From NCBI GenBank assembly GCA_004352715.1, contig SCFE01000009.1, positions 2,774,786 to 2,838,785 on the forward strand: a stretch of 64,000 nucleotides of DNA. The letters are read 5' to 3'. Positions 11,160 to 23,618 of the stretch are shown here, piece after piece; positions within the stretch are counted from its first letter, which is position 1; every line of letters begins with the position of its first letter. The notes under the pieces were generated by a model that worked only from the letters and a program-made list of their open reading frames with translations, did not search any database and was not told the origin of the DNA. Source of the stretch: Hofstenia miamia (taxonomy: Eukaryota > Xenacoelomorpha > Acoela). A program made the translations under genes and the position numbers.

Positions 11160-13317
11160 ATAACATACAAATATGCATGTGCTTAGAAATTAAAAGAATT
11201 CAAATTCTTTTTTATTTTTATATCCTACAAACATAGGCATACAAAAATTAAAAATAGGCAATCTATGGCACAAAATACGAGGGCATAGATGTTTTCTAGT
11301 TAAAGAACTAACTAAATTTAAGTATATATAATGCATTACTATAAGCTACTCTAATCCAGAGCATTGCAGTTACGACCATTTCAAAACTTTATAGTAACTG
11401 TTGGTGTTCTTGTTGTAAGCGTAACCGCCCGTAACCGACTTTATTATAACTTGAAACGCCAGTAACTAGCCTAGATTTTTTAGAACGCAAAACAAGAATC
11501 AAAATAATAACAATTTCAACAAAAATAATTTGGTAACAAAATTTCTGCAGAACAGCGTATCTTACAGTTAGAAAAATTTGTGTCCGACGAAGAGAATGAC
11601 ATCAGAATATCTTAGAAATTTTTTTATAATCACAATCACTCTAACTTGTAAAGTTTTCACCTGTGACCGTTGTTAACTAAGATTAAATCCTCAACTGCAC
11701 AGCTCTACTCTATTCGTAATAGCATTGCGTCAAAATTTTGACTACAATTTCAGATTTGGAATTCTTGGGATAATAACACACCTCTATGTAAACATGAACA
11801 TTTGCTCTATGGATTATTGCTGTGCCTGTGTTACTTAAAAATATTAGAACTTTTCATATCATAACATATTTTGAGAAGCTCCTGGCAAAATAGTGCCAAT
11901 ATAGCATTTGGCAGCATCAATAAACATTTATTCAAAATAAAGAATTTGCATTTAGGTATGTAAATTGATGGGAATAACTCATAAATTGTCTTTGTTTCTA
12001 TTATTTATTTCTTATTTTAGGCAAGTGTAAATGCATAAAATGAAAACTAAAAATATATTTTATAAAAATATAATTCAGCTTATTCTGTTAGTTGAGAAAT
12101 TTTACATGGCCATCGTCACGACTAATCGGATTGATAATAATTTTAAATTTTCTAAATTTGTTTTTGAACTAGGGATGATAAAATTTTTTGATGAAAGTTT
12201 TGAGAAGCTAAAACATAAAATGCAGTAGCATTCAGAATCTCAAATAATTTTTTTTAATCAAGTAAAATCCAATGTATATTTTCCAACGTTTTTTCAAGAT
12301 ATAGACCTAATTATGGAGCACTGCTAATCAGCCTATTGTGCCCTACAAAATATGATCTCTGCAGATTTAATTAATCATTTTGAATGCATTCTTAGTTGGA
12401 AATATGAAACAATTTTTAATCATCATATATGTTAGGACCACTTTTCCCTGAATATAATTAGATTCTAATGTTTGTGCCAATTTTTATTAATTATTGTAGT
12501 TGCTAAAAACAGTGTTGCAAAGGACGGCAGATTTTAACGGCCTGAGTCAGCACCTTGAAAAAATTCTGCCTGGTGTTCATATATTTTACGGTCGGTAGAG
12601 GCCTGCTATGTGTTGTAGTTGTTTCTTTTCTACGATTTATCTCCCCATTAATTTTGCATAGTACTGCATGTGCCTAGGAAGAGAAATTTCTTTCTTACTG
12701 GATTCACTTTTACACTAAAGTTATTTTCAATGCTATATTAGTTACATTATTTACATTAATTTTAACGAATAGTATATTTAGATGGTTTGTGAAAGGCTAC
12801 ATGTTTCCGAAATAACATATTTTTTTTATTTGCGGCCGGTAAGGCCTGCAAAAATACTGCATGTAGCCGGGTGTTCTTCTAAATCATGCTAATAAGCTAT
12901 ACTAAAGTCTGTACAGTCAAAATAAAATCGTTTTCTCATTTGTGAGCTAAATATTGTCCCAAGGTCTTTGCATATTGACTCTACAAATCTTTTTTTTTGT
13001 TTGGTTACAATAGTAACTAAAGGTTTTCTCAACGCATTATTACACTTGGATCTTGCTTTGTTAATCACTCTCAATTTTGTTCATCTTTGCAGAAGAACCT
13101 CACAAAATTGAATTGCTAGAACTTCTGATAAGTCGTCGACATTGGTGGTGTTGCTTTATAAATTCTACAAATTTTTTTGCAATATTAAGCATACCATGCT
13201 GGCCAAATATCGTTACATAATTGCTAAATCCTAGTTATTCAAAATGTACAATCCAATATACCAGGTATATTTTAATAAACATAGAAAAATGGTAACGGTA
13301 ATATTTTTAGTATATCA
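11160..13317. other. Probable intron or intergenic DNA; faint direct repeat
   Basis: No supported gene. Two similar segments near 12588-12680 (CGGTCGGTAGAGGCCTGC start) and 12833-12870 (CGGCCGGTAAGGCCTGC start), each followed by ACTGCATGT, look like copies of one short repeat. A polypyrimidine tract with AG at about 12020 is followed by stops in all frames. Confidence 0.35.
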
Positions 13318-13606
13318 GTATTTAGTTGAATGACATTTTGCCCTTAGCACAGCCTCAATAAGAACTGGCATAGACCCCACAAGAGTACAGCAATATTCAA
13401 GTGTGAAATTTTTGGGGCAAAGTTGCTTGATCTTCTCTATTAGATCTTTTTCTTCAACAGTGCCCAACAATTCTCTTACGGATTGGGGCTTAAGTGAGGT
13501 TCCAGGCCATGATGATAGAATATGAATTTCGTCTTATTGAAGCAAGATCTTGACCAACCTAGACGTTTTGCAAGGAACCCCATCATGTTGGAAAAAACTA
13601 CATTTT
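13318..13606 (-). pseudogene. Tc1-type transposase C-terminal remnant
   Basis: The minus strand reads FFQHDGVPCKTSRLVKILLQ, a stop, then SSWPGTSLKP, a deletion, and LIEKIKQLCPKNFT ... LVGSMPVLIEAVL ... STKY directly before a stop. 'Q.DGAPCHT' with the second catalytic aspartate, 'WPG.S.dLNP' and a C-terminus ending '..TKY' are the layout of Tc1-like transposases. The third acidic residue region ('NPIENLW') has been deleted. It is a dead, internally deleted copy; the 5' part beyond 13606 is not recognisable. Confidence 0.65.
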
Positions 13607-13619
13607 TCGAATTATTTTT

Positions 13620-15077
13620 TTTCTTAAGTAATAGCATTTATAGGGTTTAATGCTAGATAACAGCCAGTATGCTAAATTTTGGCCAGTATGGTATGTAATG
13701 ATGGATGTTAACTTCGACATATTCTTCTTGAAGTTTATGAGAAATATGCATCCGTTTTCCTCTTTCACTTTCTATCAACTGTTTGCATTTTTCATGTATG
13801 GAAACTAATAAAAACACAATCAATCTGTTTTAATAATTTTCATAAGAAAAATAGAGGGAAAATTGTGCAGCACACAGTTAAAAAGCTTTCATATTTTTGA
13901 AACCATGAAATTTGAGATGTGTTCTTAATTCAATGCCGCAATTGCATTTTGCAATAATTATTTTTGTCGATAGCCATATACTCCTATTTTAAATTTTTTA
14001 AACAGTTATAAAGATTTTTTGAAGAACTTTACATCATGCAAACCTATATTATAAATATAGTTGTAGTTAAGAACAAAATCTAAACGTTTTCATATTATTA
14101 TAAATCTTCTGAGTCTATTCACTATAATAAATAATGCAATGCACACTACAAATTTATCGTCATATAATTTTTCGTGATTGCAATAAGTAAATCATTTTGT
14201 GTCTTCAAATATATCAAAAGGAGAGATCTGTAAAAATAGGATGAAGCCTGGGTTTTTAGAATTTTTATCTCAGTAAGTATGCATAGAGATGAAGGGAAAA
14301 TAATTCAATTCTAGTATAGAAGTCCGTACTTAGTTTATATCGACTATTACCACAAAATACATTGAGCAAAACCTATAGTTTGTGACTTGTTCCATATTTA
14401 AGCAGCTATTATTTTAAAATTATTATTTCTTAATTCTATGCTGCTGAAAATCCATGTAAACTCTGGCCGAAGATAAACATGCCTACATATTGAATTTTAT
14501 TTCACAAAATAATTATAATTAATGCACAGCAGATTTAGGACTTTTGTTCCTCTTGTAGAAACTTCTGAACCAGGTAACTATCTACATTATATATTTAATA
14601 GGCAGTTCGCATTAGATGACCAAAATGGAAAACTATAGCTCAAAAGTCAAAAATATATAAAAATTATACTAAGAATTAAAATGCTATTTTGGTATGTTGA
14701 GATTTAGTTTATCTCACAACAATTAGATTTTGTNTCTACATTTTAATTTTCCCGCAAGCCACCAATAAATTTGATTTGAATATAAATTCGACGATAAATT
14801 CTATTAATTATTTATCTTACTATAATGAATGTATTCAGAATATTTACGTGTCTGTTAATTACTGTCTTGCAGCTCATTTAAATTCATTCGAACACGTTTA
14901 TTTCAAGTTCTGTTAGCATTATTTCGTATTAAGTGAATTAATAAATATATAAGAATAATAATTATATAATTATAATAATAATATAATTATCATAAATATA
15001 CATATATTCATTTTTAAACGCTATGAAAAATATAGACCGGTTTCGATTCCGATTGCAAAGCTCAGTATAATTACTTC

Positions 15078-15115
<38 letters not shown>

Positions 15116-17015
15116 CTTATAAATATATATATATCTAAATATATATATGTAATATTATTTGTAAAGTTAATGCAAAAAAGCTAACCAATAGAGCAGCTGA
15201 GTTAGCAAAGTAATACTACATTAAGTTAACCCAAAGACTTTGAATAGAAAATAAAAGATAATTTTACGAATGGTGCAAAGCTAATGATAACTGTTAAATA
15301 TTCTTAAAAACTACAAACAATATAATCCCGACAATTTTTTTCACATGAGTGTATTTGCAAACTATGAAATATTTCTATGCAAGAAAAACAAAATTGCGTG
15401 ATTGTTTGAATTGAAGTGTGTTGTTTCACTAGTCAAATTTTTTTGGTATGTGTTCAAATAACTGAATACACACACATGTCTACTAAGCAAAATTTTGAGT
15501 TCATAATATTATCTAACTCATTTATATTTATGCAATTCAGGGCTTAATTTTAATATTAAATATATATAACAAAAAGATCAAACTCAATCGAAAAGACGAC
15601 ATGTGAACAGAAAGTTCATTCGAGTGAAATTTCAGTTAAGCTTGCTGGTTAAATGCCACTTCCATATCCGTTGATTCATTGGGTACAAAATTCAGGAGAA
15701 ATAGCAGCGCATGAGCGAGTATATTTTTACTGTTCTCAAGTTATCCGTTGAGAACGAAAAGTTAATTTAAATTAGAAAACTAATGTCTATATTTAAGGAA
15801 GAGGTCAAGATATTTTTTAGGAGTTCTCCGACAAAGTTTTTTGCAAAATTTCCAGCTTAAACAATTTTTCAAAATGGCGTACCTAAAATTTATCTATTTA
15901 AAATTAAAATCATTGTAACGGTTTTTACCCCGACCTCATCACTATGAAACCCTTCAGCAATTCAAAGCGATATCTTAAGGAGCAGCTAGGGAGTGAGCAA
16001 ACACCAACTTTTATTTATAAGTTGGAAAAAAAAATAATTTTCTGTGTCAGGGATTTTTTATCTTTTAAATTCAAAATTAAATTTCAATGTGTTTTGCATT
16101 TAGTCTGAATGATTTGTAAAGACAAATAATTACAAAAGACAATGTATTTAGCAAATATTGAAAAAAATGTTGTGATAGAGTTTAATCAGTTAAGTATACA
16201 AAATTTGAGATGTTGATTGCATTACCACTACATGAAAATGAAAAATTCTAAATAGGTTAAATGACAGAGATTTTAATTGATGAGTGTAAGTTAGATAAAT
16301 CCGCAACCGCACTGTTGTGGGTTGGATATGACTGTATCTTGAAAATGGGACTGTTATTGCTGGTTCTGTAAGCAAGGTATAAAATGTTATTGATTTAATG
16401 AAAAAATTGTAATCTCGAAAGACGCAGAATTTCAATTTAAAGAGATTCGTTTTTAGAGTGAAATGATATTCTTTAAAGTGTCGATTTGTTCATGCTAAAT
16501 TTGAATACAACGCCTTTGAATTTTACTTTAACTAATAATCTAGACAAGGGTATTACACGAACAAAGTGTATGAAAATTTGATAATCATGTATAAAAACTT
16601 CCCAATACCAAGTTTTGGTCAGAAGTATACAGAACCAATCAAGATCTCATGCATGATCAGAGTAGTGAATGCATCTTTCTAAATTTTCAAAAAAATCTTT
16701 AAATGTGGCCAACAAGGCTAACCAGTGTATTACAACATTGACAAGATTTTCAATATACTTCAATTATTTTCTTTGAAATTTCCACCACAGCTTTCTGTAA
16801 ATGGATTTCATGACATACATGTAAACAATTTTTACTTTTACAGCTTCAATTCTGCATGGTAAAGATTCTTTTTCTTAGATCACAAATCCTCCTTTAGATA
16901 CGATCGTTTGAAACGTGGTGTAGACATCAAAAAAATAAAATTTACTATGGATTTGTTGATCATGGCATTTTCAATGGATTCTATGTTATATTTTGTGTTT
17001 TTCTCGATCATTCAG
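13620..17015. other. Probable intron or intergenic DNA
   Basis: No confident gene. A single N at 14734 marks another contig join, and TA microsatellites lie at 15080-15140. A short open segment at about 15956-15988 (NSKRYLKEQLG, between TTCAG and GTGAGC) looks exon-like, but its phase does not fit the flanking candidate exons. Confidence 0.35.
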
Positions 17016-17088
17016 ATGTAATCTGGCATTTCGCCAAAGCCGTAATTATGGAGATTTCAGCTTATTTCGCCTTCAAATACATTTGCAG
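17016..17088 (+). CDS. Candidate internal exon, gene of unknown function
   Basis: This 73-nt segment has the best splice borders in the region: a pyrimidine-rich acceptor (TTTTTCTCGATCATTCAG) and donor TTGCAG|GTATAC. It encodes VIWHFAKAVIMEISAYFAFK then YIC, with two bases left over at each side (in phase 1, out phase 2). It joins in frame to the exon ending at 11140 (G+AT gives D) and to the exon starting at 18622 (AG+C gives S). The sequence is amphipathic to hydrophobic, so it could be a second membrane helix. No family was recognised. Confidence 0.45.
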
Positions 17089-18621
17089 GTATACTTTTAT
17101 ATAAACTATTCTCTCCTTTAATTTACTTAAATATTCGAAAAAATATTCAAAATAGATTTTACCAGGCCAAAAAAGTCATAACTTTTTGATAGCAACTATT
17201 GCTTCAAGCCTTCATATTAAATAATATGAAATTAAAATTATAAAATTGTTAAGACAAATTGTAACACATATGGTGATTGATAGGATAATATATCTAGTAT
17301 TTACAATAAACTAGTTGAACTAATTCTGCTTCAGATATCCATTAGAAATAGATGGTTTTGTGCTGTTAAGGCCTTGCAAATCAAGAAAATTAATCCATAT
17401 TCTTCTTGAGATACATGCATATTTGTCCTGAATCCGATGAACTAGGATCAGGCCTTGGGCAGTAGCAAACAGTTGGGTAAGCCAAAATCCGATTTTTAAA
17501 CATTTGTTTTGCTTCTTGTCTTGTGTAATATATTTTCCTTAAATAAATCTTTGGTATGTTTCCGCGTTTCTGGACACGCTCACTAGGATGGGATGGACAT
17601 GAGATTTATCTGTTAGAACACCAATTCTCCCAACACGTAACTCTTTTTAACTGCCATTATATGAGTCTAATCAGTGAGACTATAGTGGGTGAAAATAGTT
17701 TTATCAAAACACTTGCCTTTAGTTTCCAGTACAGTATAAAGTGAGTTACAAGTAAACTCATTCTGGCTAATAAATATTGATGACTCACTTTTTGCATGTA
17801 TGATGCAAGTCACCCGCTTACAATGATGCAACATTATATGGTTAATTAGCAAATGTGCTTTTCAAAATGTGTGTGAGTACACTGTTTGCAACAGATTGAA
17901 GTCAACCAAACTGGGACTCTTTTTTTGTAAAATATAGATATTTGTTTTCTCTGCGTAGGGAAAGCCCTAAACTAATTAGTGAATTTTTTTTCAATAGTAT
18001 TTTCCTGTTTGAAAAAAGGTCTGTTTGCATTTTATTTAGTATACTCACCCGTTGTTTTTCACAAAAATTATTTTTTTACCTTGGTTCAGAAGGAGCTTAC
18101 ATAAAGGCTTTTATATTGAAACTTGCTGTAAAATCTGTTACATCTTTTAGAAATTCAAATTCGATTCTGATAAAGTTGAATTGTAAAATATACTTAAATC
18201 TATAAAATTTTCCGTTTGATACATGTCTACCAATCATTTATGCCTAAAAGCCTAGAAGGAATGAAATAGTAAAGTACTTCCATTTGAACATCATATTGTG
18301 AATTGCATTCAAATTAACGTACATTCTTACGATATGAATAGAAATGTAATAATAAGCAAAGCTTAAACTTCTCAGCAAGCCATATTTTTGGGTAATTCAT
18401 AATGTAGTAAAGTGATTTTGAAACAAATGTATGTCATCTTTAAGCTTTAATGTATTCAATAAGGTTTATGTGTTGATGCGTGAAAATTTTCAAATTTCGC
18501 AGAAGAAGTGTGTGAATTGCTTTGATTGTTTCGTATTGATGTATAGAGAAGTCAGCATTTATTAATTAACCTAAACTTAGTTATTATATTTTAATATAGA
18601 TTTGCGAAATGTGTATTTTAG

Positions 18622-18982
18622 CAAAATTCAAATGTTATGGAAATCCTACAATCAACAAAAAATTTTAGTCAACAGTTTTGTACCAATCAAAAATTCTGAT
18701 TCAATTACATCATTACAATATTTTAACACACCGAGAACAATTGCTAATTCTACTGAGATCCATGAGTACCAGTCGGAAAGTTCAATTAAATCAACAACGA
18801 GCGCTTTCAATGAAGTATACTTATCAAAGATTAAGAGCGCTACCGAAGATGCTTTCAGATCTGATAGTCTTTCATCATTGGTAAAGTTATCATCAAAAAA
18901 AAGGAATCAAAAACTCCTTCTAAGGGAAAAGGTAAAAGCTTTCGAAAAGCAAGCAAACCGGCTGAAAACTATAATAAGTTAA
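18622..18982 (+). CDS. Candidate terminal exon, gene of unknown function
   Basis: After acceptor GTGTATTTTAG, 120 codons run to a TAA at 18980-18982. The product is Ser/Thr-rich in the middle (SESSIKSTTSAFNEVYLSK) and ends in a basic, coiled-coil-like helix (KKRNQKLLLREKVKAFEKQA). Joined with 10966-11140 and 17016-17088 it gives a 202-residue protein: N-terminal hydrophobic segment, a second hydrophobic stretch, then a soluble tail. If that join is wrong, the frame extends upstream to about 18602. The next gene starts 414 bp downstream on the same strand. Function unknown. Confidence 0.4.
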
Positions 18983-19396
18983 TTCCACTAAATGTATATT
19001 TTAGCAATATGTTTTAATATAATGCTCAAAGCTTTTTATTGGTTATGTTCGTTAATTAGTATTAATGAGCATGAGCTTAAAAGCCTGGTTGAATTGATAC
19101 ACTAATAGACTTATTATATTTATTTATACATTTTACTTCTTATACTTACGCCGTTCATACTTACATGTACGTAATCATATTAGTTTAGCAGACGACAGTG
19201 CTGAGCTGGGATCGAATATTTTAAGTATTCTTACTAATTGTATATTTACTGTCTTTTGGCAGAGTTGATTGTCTGCTAAAGTTCATTACTTTATAATTGG
19301 TCAATAATTTACTAGATAACGATTTGTTTATATTGTAGATAATCTAGCTATCATAAAGTATTCATAATCGTGATAGAGTAGTTAGAACTTGGCAAA

Positions 19397-20203
19397 ATGA
19401 TTCCTAAGGTTATTATTTGGGCAACTCCACGTTCAAGATGCACTGTTTTCCACAGATCTGTCGAACAAATTCAAGGTGTGCAGACGATGTATCATTTTTA
19501 TAACATTGCATTTTATAATGGAATCAACCGCAGTGGGAAAACACTGGGAAGACCAGAAGTTAGAGTTGTTTTTGATAATTATTCTTACGATGAGTTGAAA
19601 ACAAAAATGGAAGGCCTTGCTAAGAAGGAAGGCGCAACTGGAGTCATCGTTTCCGAGCATCAGTTTTCATTCTACGGTGACGTGTATACAATTGATAATA
19701 TAGTTTCAGATGAATACGATCATTGTATACTAATCAGGAACTTCTGGTGTACTTTAAGATCTTTGCGAAATGTTTTTCAAAAGCTCAATACTGCCGTAAC
19801 CGCAAATAATTTTGATGAACTTTGTAGCTTCAAGCAATTATATGAAGTCTATGCTAACCTCATGAAAAGAGATTTAAAGCAAAATATATTAATACTCAAT
19901 ACTTCAAGAGTATCGAGTGATCCTGAAAAATATATTAAGCATTTTTGCACACATTTTGGATTTACATATAATCCAAAGTGTAAGAATTGGGGTGCTGATA
20001 GTTATTCCTCAGTAAGAGAATACCCCATAAAATACATAAGAGATTATTACTGTGGTACAGCCCTCAATAGTTCCAACTGGATGCCCGAAGAAGACATTAA
20101 TGAAGAGGAATTTAAGCATTCTTTGCCTAAGGAAATTCAGTCCTGGGCGGATGAGCAAATTTTGTATTGGGAAAAACTTAATGATTTAAGTGTCATTTTA
20201 TAA
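19397..20203 (+). CDS. P-loop sulfotransferase-like protein, single exon
   Basis: A 268-codon intronless frame starts at an ATG in good context (A at -3) and ends at TAA. The N-terminus VIIWATPRSRCT has the 5'-phosphosulfate loop of PAPS sulfotransferases (PRS...T), and the middle segment CILIRNFWCTLRSLRNVF fits the 3'-phosphate region ('iRdP...lrS'). The C-terminal half has FCTHFGFTY and a WADEQILYWEKL helix, as in the small cytosolic sulfotransferase-like family often annotated in invertebrates as 'branched-chain amino acid aminotransferase-like'. Length is normal for that family. It has no signal peptide, so it is probably soluble. The substrate is unknown. The usual DP after the arginine of the 3' motif is NF here, so activity is not assured. 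Confidence 0.75.
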   Translation: MIPKVIIWATPRSRCTVFHRSVEQIQGVQTMYHFYNIAFYNGINRSGKTLGRPEVRVVFDNYSYDELKTKMEGLAKKEGATGVIVSEHQFSFYGDVYTIDNIVSDEYDHCILIRNFWCTLRSLRNVFQKLNTAVTANNFDELCSFKQLYEVYANLMKRDLKQNILILNTSRVSSDPEKYIKHFCTHFGFTYNPKCKNWGADSYSSVREYPIKYIRDYYCGTALNSSNWMPEEDINEEEFKHSLPKEIQSWADEQILYWEKLNDLSVIL

Positions 20204-20429
20204 TCAGATAGTTTATATTATTGTTGCTTTGATGTAAATTATGTTGGTTATGTTTTATTCATAAATTTTGAAAAATAATTCTATGTCTTTTTGATGATTA
20301 CTCATCTGATTATGGCTGTAGAGTACACAGATGAAAGTTTTTGAACTTTATTGAACGCTTCAACAGATAGTTCTAAGAAAACTTGTTTTAAACACTTCAA
20401 TGCTTGATTCAAAGGAATCTTTTGTAAAT

Positions 20430-20455
20430 TATATATATATATATATATATATATA
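20430..20455. repeat. (TA)n microsatellite
   Basis: Uninterrupted TA run of 26 nt. Confidence 0.95.
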
Positions 20456-20562
20456 GATTTATTTCATGTATCTCGCAGCCATTAGGTTGAATAATAGTGA
20501 CATATAAAAATATATATATACGCATATATACAAATTACACATAATGAACAGAAAACTTTTCT

Positions 20563-20955
20563 TTAATTTAGGAGATCACGAAAGATTTTTTCATACGTGA
20601 TGACAGAATAGGTAACTGCAGGTTTCGGTGAGTTCGAAAGTTGTAGGATGGATCGGAACACAAAGGTAGTAGTTGATGAAGTATATGGCTGACATTTTGC
20701 ATGCGGCTCCCATAGGAGATTGCATTGGAGTATTCTACGTTCAGCCAGTGTTTTTAGATTCGCGATGCAAAGTGCTTCGTGATAACTGAGATGAGGGAAT
20801 AGGTATTTCATAACACGCTTTTGGATACGCTCAATATCATTGCATTGGGCGCCTTGGTAATAGAAAAATACCAAAGTGGAACACAATACTCGGGGACAGA
20901 TCTAACAATAGTTACATAAACTGTTATGTCTTTAGCTGGGATTCCACTAAGTTAT
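20563..20955 (-). pseudogene. Non-LTR retrotransposon RT C-terminal fragment
   Basis: The minus strand reads SGIPAKDITVYVTIVRSVPE then YCVPLWY, shifts frame at about 20865, and continues CNDIERIQKRVMKYLFPHLS, YHEALCIANLKTLAERRI. This is the region after the RT domain in CR1/jockey-type LINEs ('Y...IRsvlEY..pvW....i..iQKRalriif...Y..al...l.tL..RR'). The frameshift and lack of the RT core show a truncated, dead copy. It lies convergent to the sulfotransferase-like gene, 360 bp beyond its stop. Confidence 0.7.
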
Positions 20956-20959
20956 ATAT

Positions 20960-22217
20960 ATATATATAATCCAGAGTTAGTTATATAGGCAGAGAAAATC
21001 CTCTTCAGGCCTGATCAACTGCAAAAATTAAGGGATGAATATAGTTAAAATGCGAACTTTTGGTGAAGTATTTATCGAAACTGTAATCAATAAATCTGTT
21101 TAATGAATGTAAACTAAATAGATTCTATGTCCAGAACCCACTTAGGAGAGTAATGGTTTAGTTAAATAATTATTCATTTGTAAGAAGAACACATTTGTGT
21201 ACTCCATGAAGAAAGATTTCTGTGTCTTGATCACTTAATTAACTTCAAATGAAGGTATTTTAATCCTATGTTTATTTGTTAATACTATCAACGCATCTAT
21301 GTGGCTTAATCTCAATATAAGGTGCTGATAACGACGCGAAGCTTTAACCACATGCCACCATCATATCAAAATGAATATTCATTATTTTAAGATATCACAA
21401 AGCTAGTTTAATAAATAACACGATGTGTATAAGAGACAGATGTTGAACTTTTCATAGTCATTGTTTACATTCTCTAAATTTTGTTATTCAAAAGATATTT
21501 GAGTATTTAATTTGCAAAGTTGTAATCAAGTTTCAGTTAAAGTACCATTAATCGCCTTAAAAATAATCTATATATTTCCTAACTCTTTTCGAATAACTTA
21601 TTCTGACTTTACATAGAATTCAAAAAACAATTATTTCATTAAAAATTTTCGAAAGTTTGTCAACATATAACAATGAGTATATAACAATGTAATTGACTGT
21701 AATTTTTCATGCAATGTCTATTCCACACAAAATTTTGTTTTGGTCAAATTTTGGATATTCAATTCATTGAACATTTGATTTGTTGCAATTGTTGTAAAAT
21801 TGTGTTTTCATTAAAACTATTTGAGCAGCTTATCGCTAGATGGCAGGAGAAAGTTAAAAGCGGAACATTCCAATGTGGCATTTAGTATATTAGAATATTT
21901 TACAAGCATCATTCACTGAGGAGTGTTTCCTGTTGGTGTTATGCTGGCCTTCAGACATTGTAAATGCTCAATTTTTGCTCGACACTGGAAACATTTTCAT
22001 GCATAACATATACCATGGTTTTGCAATACATTTGATAAATTGCAAGAAAAATCTGTAGAACTAACTACAATGAGGATTAACTTTTACACTGATTATTTTT
22101 TCTAAACTATAAAGGTAGACCTACCTTTAATTTAGACATTCCCAGTTTACAAAAGCAGAAATTGGAACAGTACAATTTTAGCAGACTATGTAATTTTCAC
22201 CTAGAGTAAGGGCAACC

Positions 22218-22220
<3 letters not shown>
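20960..22220. other. No confident gene; contains a sequencing-adapter remnant
   Basis: Nothing is firmly supported as a gene. At about 21829-21891 a short open segment (LIARWQEKVKSGTFQCGI, stop) follows TTTGAGCAG and could be a terminal exon, but it has no partner. The adapter-like sequence is at 21422-21439. Confidence 0.35.
21422..21439 (+). other. Tn5 mosaic-end (Nextera-type) adapter remnant
   Basis: GATGTGTATAAGAGACAG matches 18 of the 19 bases of the hyperactive Tn5 mosaic end used in transposase-based libraries. A chance match of this length in 64 kb is very unlikely. It marks an artefact, so sequence left and right of it may not be contiguous in the genome. Confidence 0.85.
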
Positions 22221-22251
<31 letters not shown>

Positions 22252-22402
22252 NNNNNNNNNNNNNNNNNNNNNNNNNNNNNNNNNNNNNNNNNNNNNNNNN
22301 NNNNNNNNNNNNNNNNNNNNNNNNNNNNNNNNNNNNNNNNNNNNNNNNNNNNNNNNNNNNNNNNNNNNNNNNNNNNNNNNNNNNNNNNNNNNNNNNNNNN
22401 NN
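22252..22402. other. Assembly gap in (TA)n
   Basis: A run of 151 N flanked by TA repeats on both sides (from 22221 and to 22416). Confidence 0.98.
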
Positions 22403-22808
22403 TATATATATATATAGGAAATTTAGTTTTGTAATACAAGTTCAAAAAAAATTGAACATTATCAATCAGTAAATGAGTGTCTTGAAAAAATTTTAGATTT
22501 GCTTAGCATTTTTTTCTCAATTTCACAAATTCAACATGTTTTCACTTATCTGTGGTTTAACTTATTGGTAAACATCATAAACAATTATCTTAATATGGAA
22601 AGTAAACTCCTGAAATTGACTATTTGGACTTTAGTAAATATAAATAAAATATTGATGTGTGAAAGTCTAAGTAACAATGAGCTCTCTTTGAACATGAGTT
22701 AAAAATCAATTAGAAGTAATCAAGATTCTGACGAACATAATAATCACAAAAGTCATGAAGTTTTCAGTAGGAAACTGACACAAAATTTAAGTGTTCAGAA
22801 TATTAAAA

Positions 22809-22809
22809 T

Positions 22810-22854
<45 letters not shown>
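22809..22854. repeat. (AAT)n microsatellite
   Basis: Trinucleotide run ending at the next gap. Confidence 0.95.
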
Positions 22855-23586
22855 NNNNNNNNNNNNNNNNNNNNNNNNNNNNNNNNNNNNNNNNNNNNNN
22901 NNNNNNNNNNNNNNNNNNNNNNNNNNNNNNNNNNNNNNNNNNNNNNNNNNNNNNNNNNNNNNNNNNNNNNNNNNNNNNNNNNNNNNNNNNNNNNNNNNNN
23001 NNNNNNNNNNNNNNNNNNNNNNNNNNNNNNNNNNNNNNNNNNNNNNNNNNNNNNNNNNNNNNNNNNNNNNNNNNNNNNNNNNNNNNNNNNNNNNNNNNNN
23101 NNNNNNNNNNNNNNNNNNNNNNNNNNNNNNNNNNNNNNNNNNNNNNNNNNNNNNNNNNNNNNNNNNNNNNNNNNNNNNNNNNNNNNNNNNNNNNNNNNNN
23201 NNNNNNNNNNNNNNNNNNNNNNNNNNNNNNNNNNNNNNNNNNNNNNNNNNNNNNNNNNNNNNNNNNNNNNNNNNNNNNNNNNNNNNNNNNNNNNNNNNNN
23301 NNNNNNNNNNNNNNNNNNNNNNNNNNNNNNNNNNNNNNNNNNNNNNNNNNNNNNNNNNNNNNNNNNNNNNNNNNNNNNNNNNNNNNNNNNNNNNNNNNNN
23401 NNNNNNNNNNNNNNNNNNNNNNNNNNNNNNNNNNNNNNNNNNNNNNNNNNNNNNNNNNNNNNNNNNNNNNNNNNNNNNNNNNNNNNNNNNNNNNNNNNNN
23501 NNNNNNNNNNNNNNNNNNNNNNNNNNNNNNNNNNNNNNNNNNNNNNNNNNNNNNNNNNNNNNNNNNNNNNNNNNNNNNNNNNNNNN
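22855..23586. other. Assembly gap between (AAT)n and (TA)n
   Basis: A run of 732 N, with AAT repeat on the left and TA repeat on the right (23587-23626). The reading frames that cross it are artefacts. Confidence 0.98.

Positions 23587-23618
<32 letters not shown>

Noticed and set aside
12889-13074. Minus-strand basic ORF (INKARSKCNNALRKPLV...)
   Set aside because: It reads like a protein but has no start, splice borders or known domain; possibly a transposon leftover next to the Tc1 remnant.
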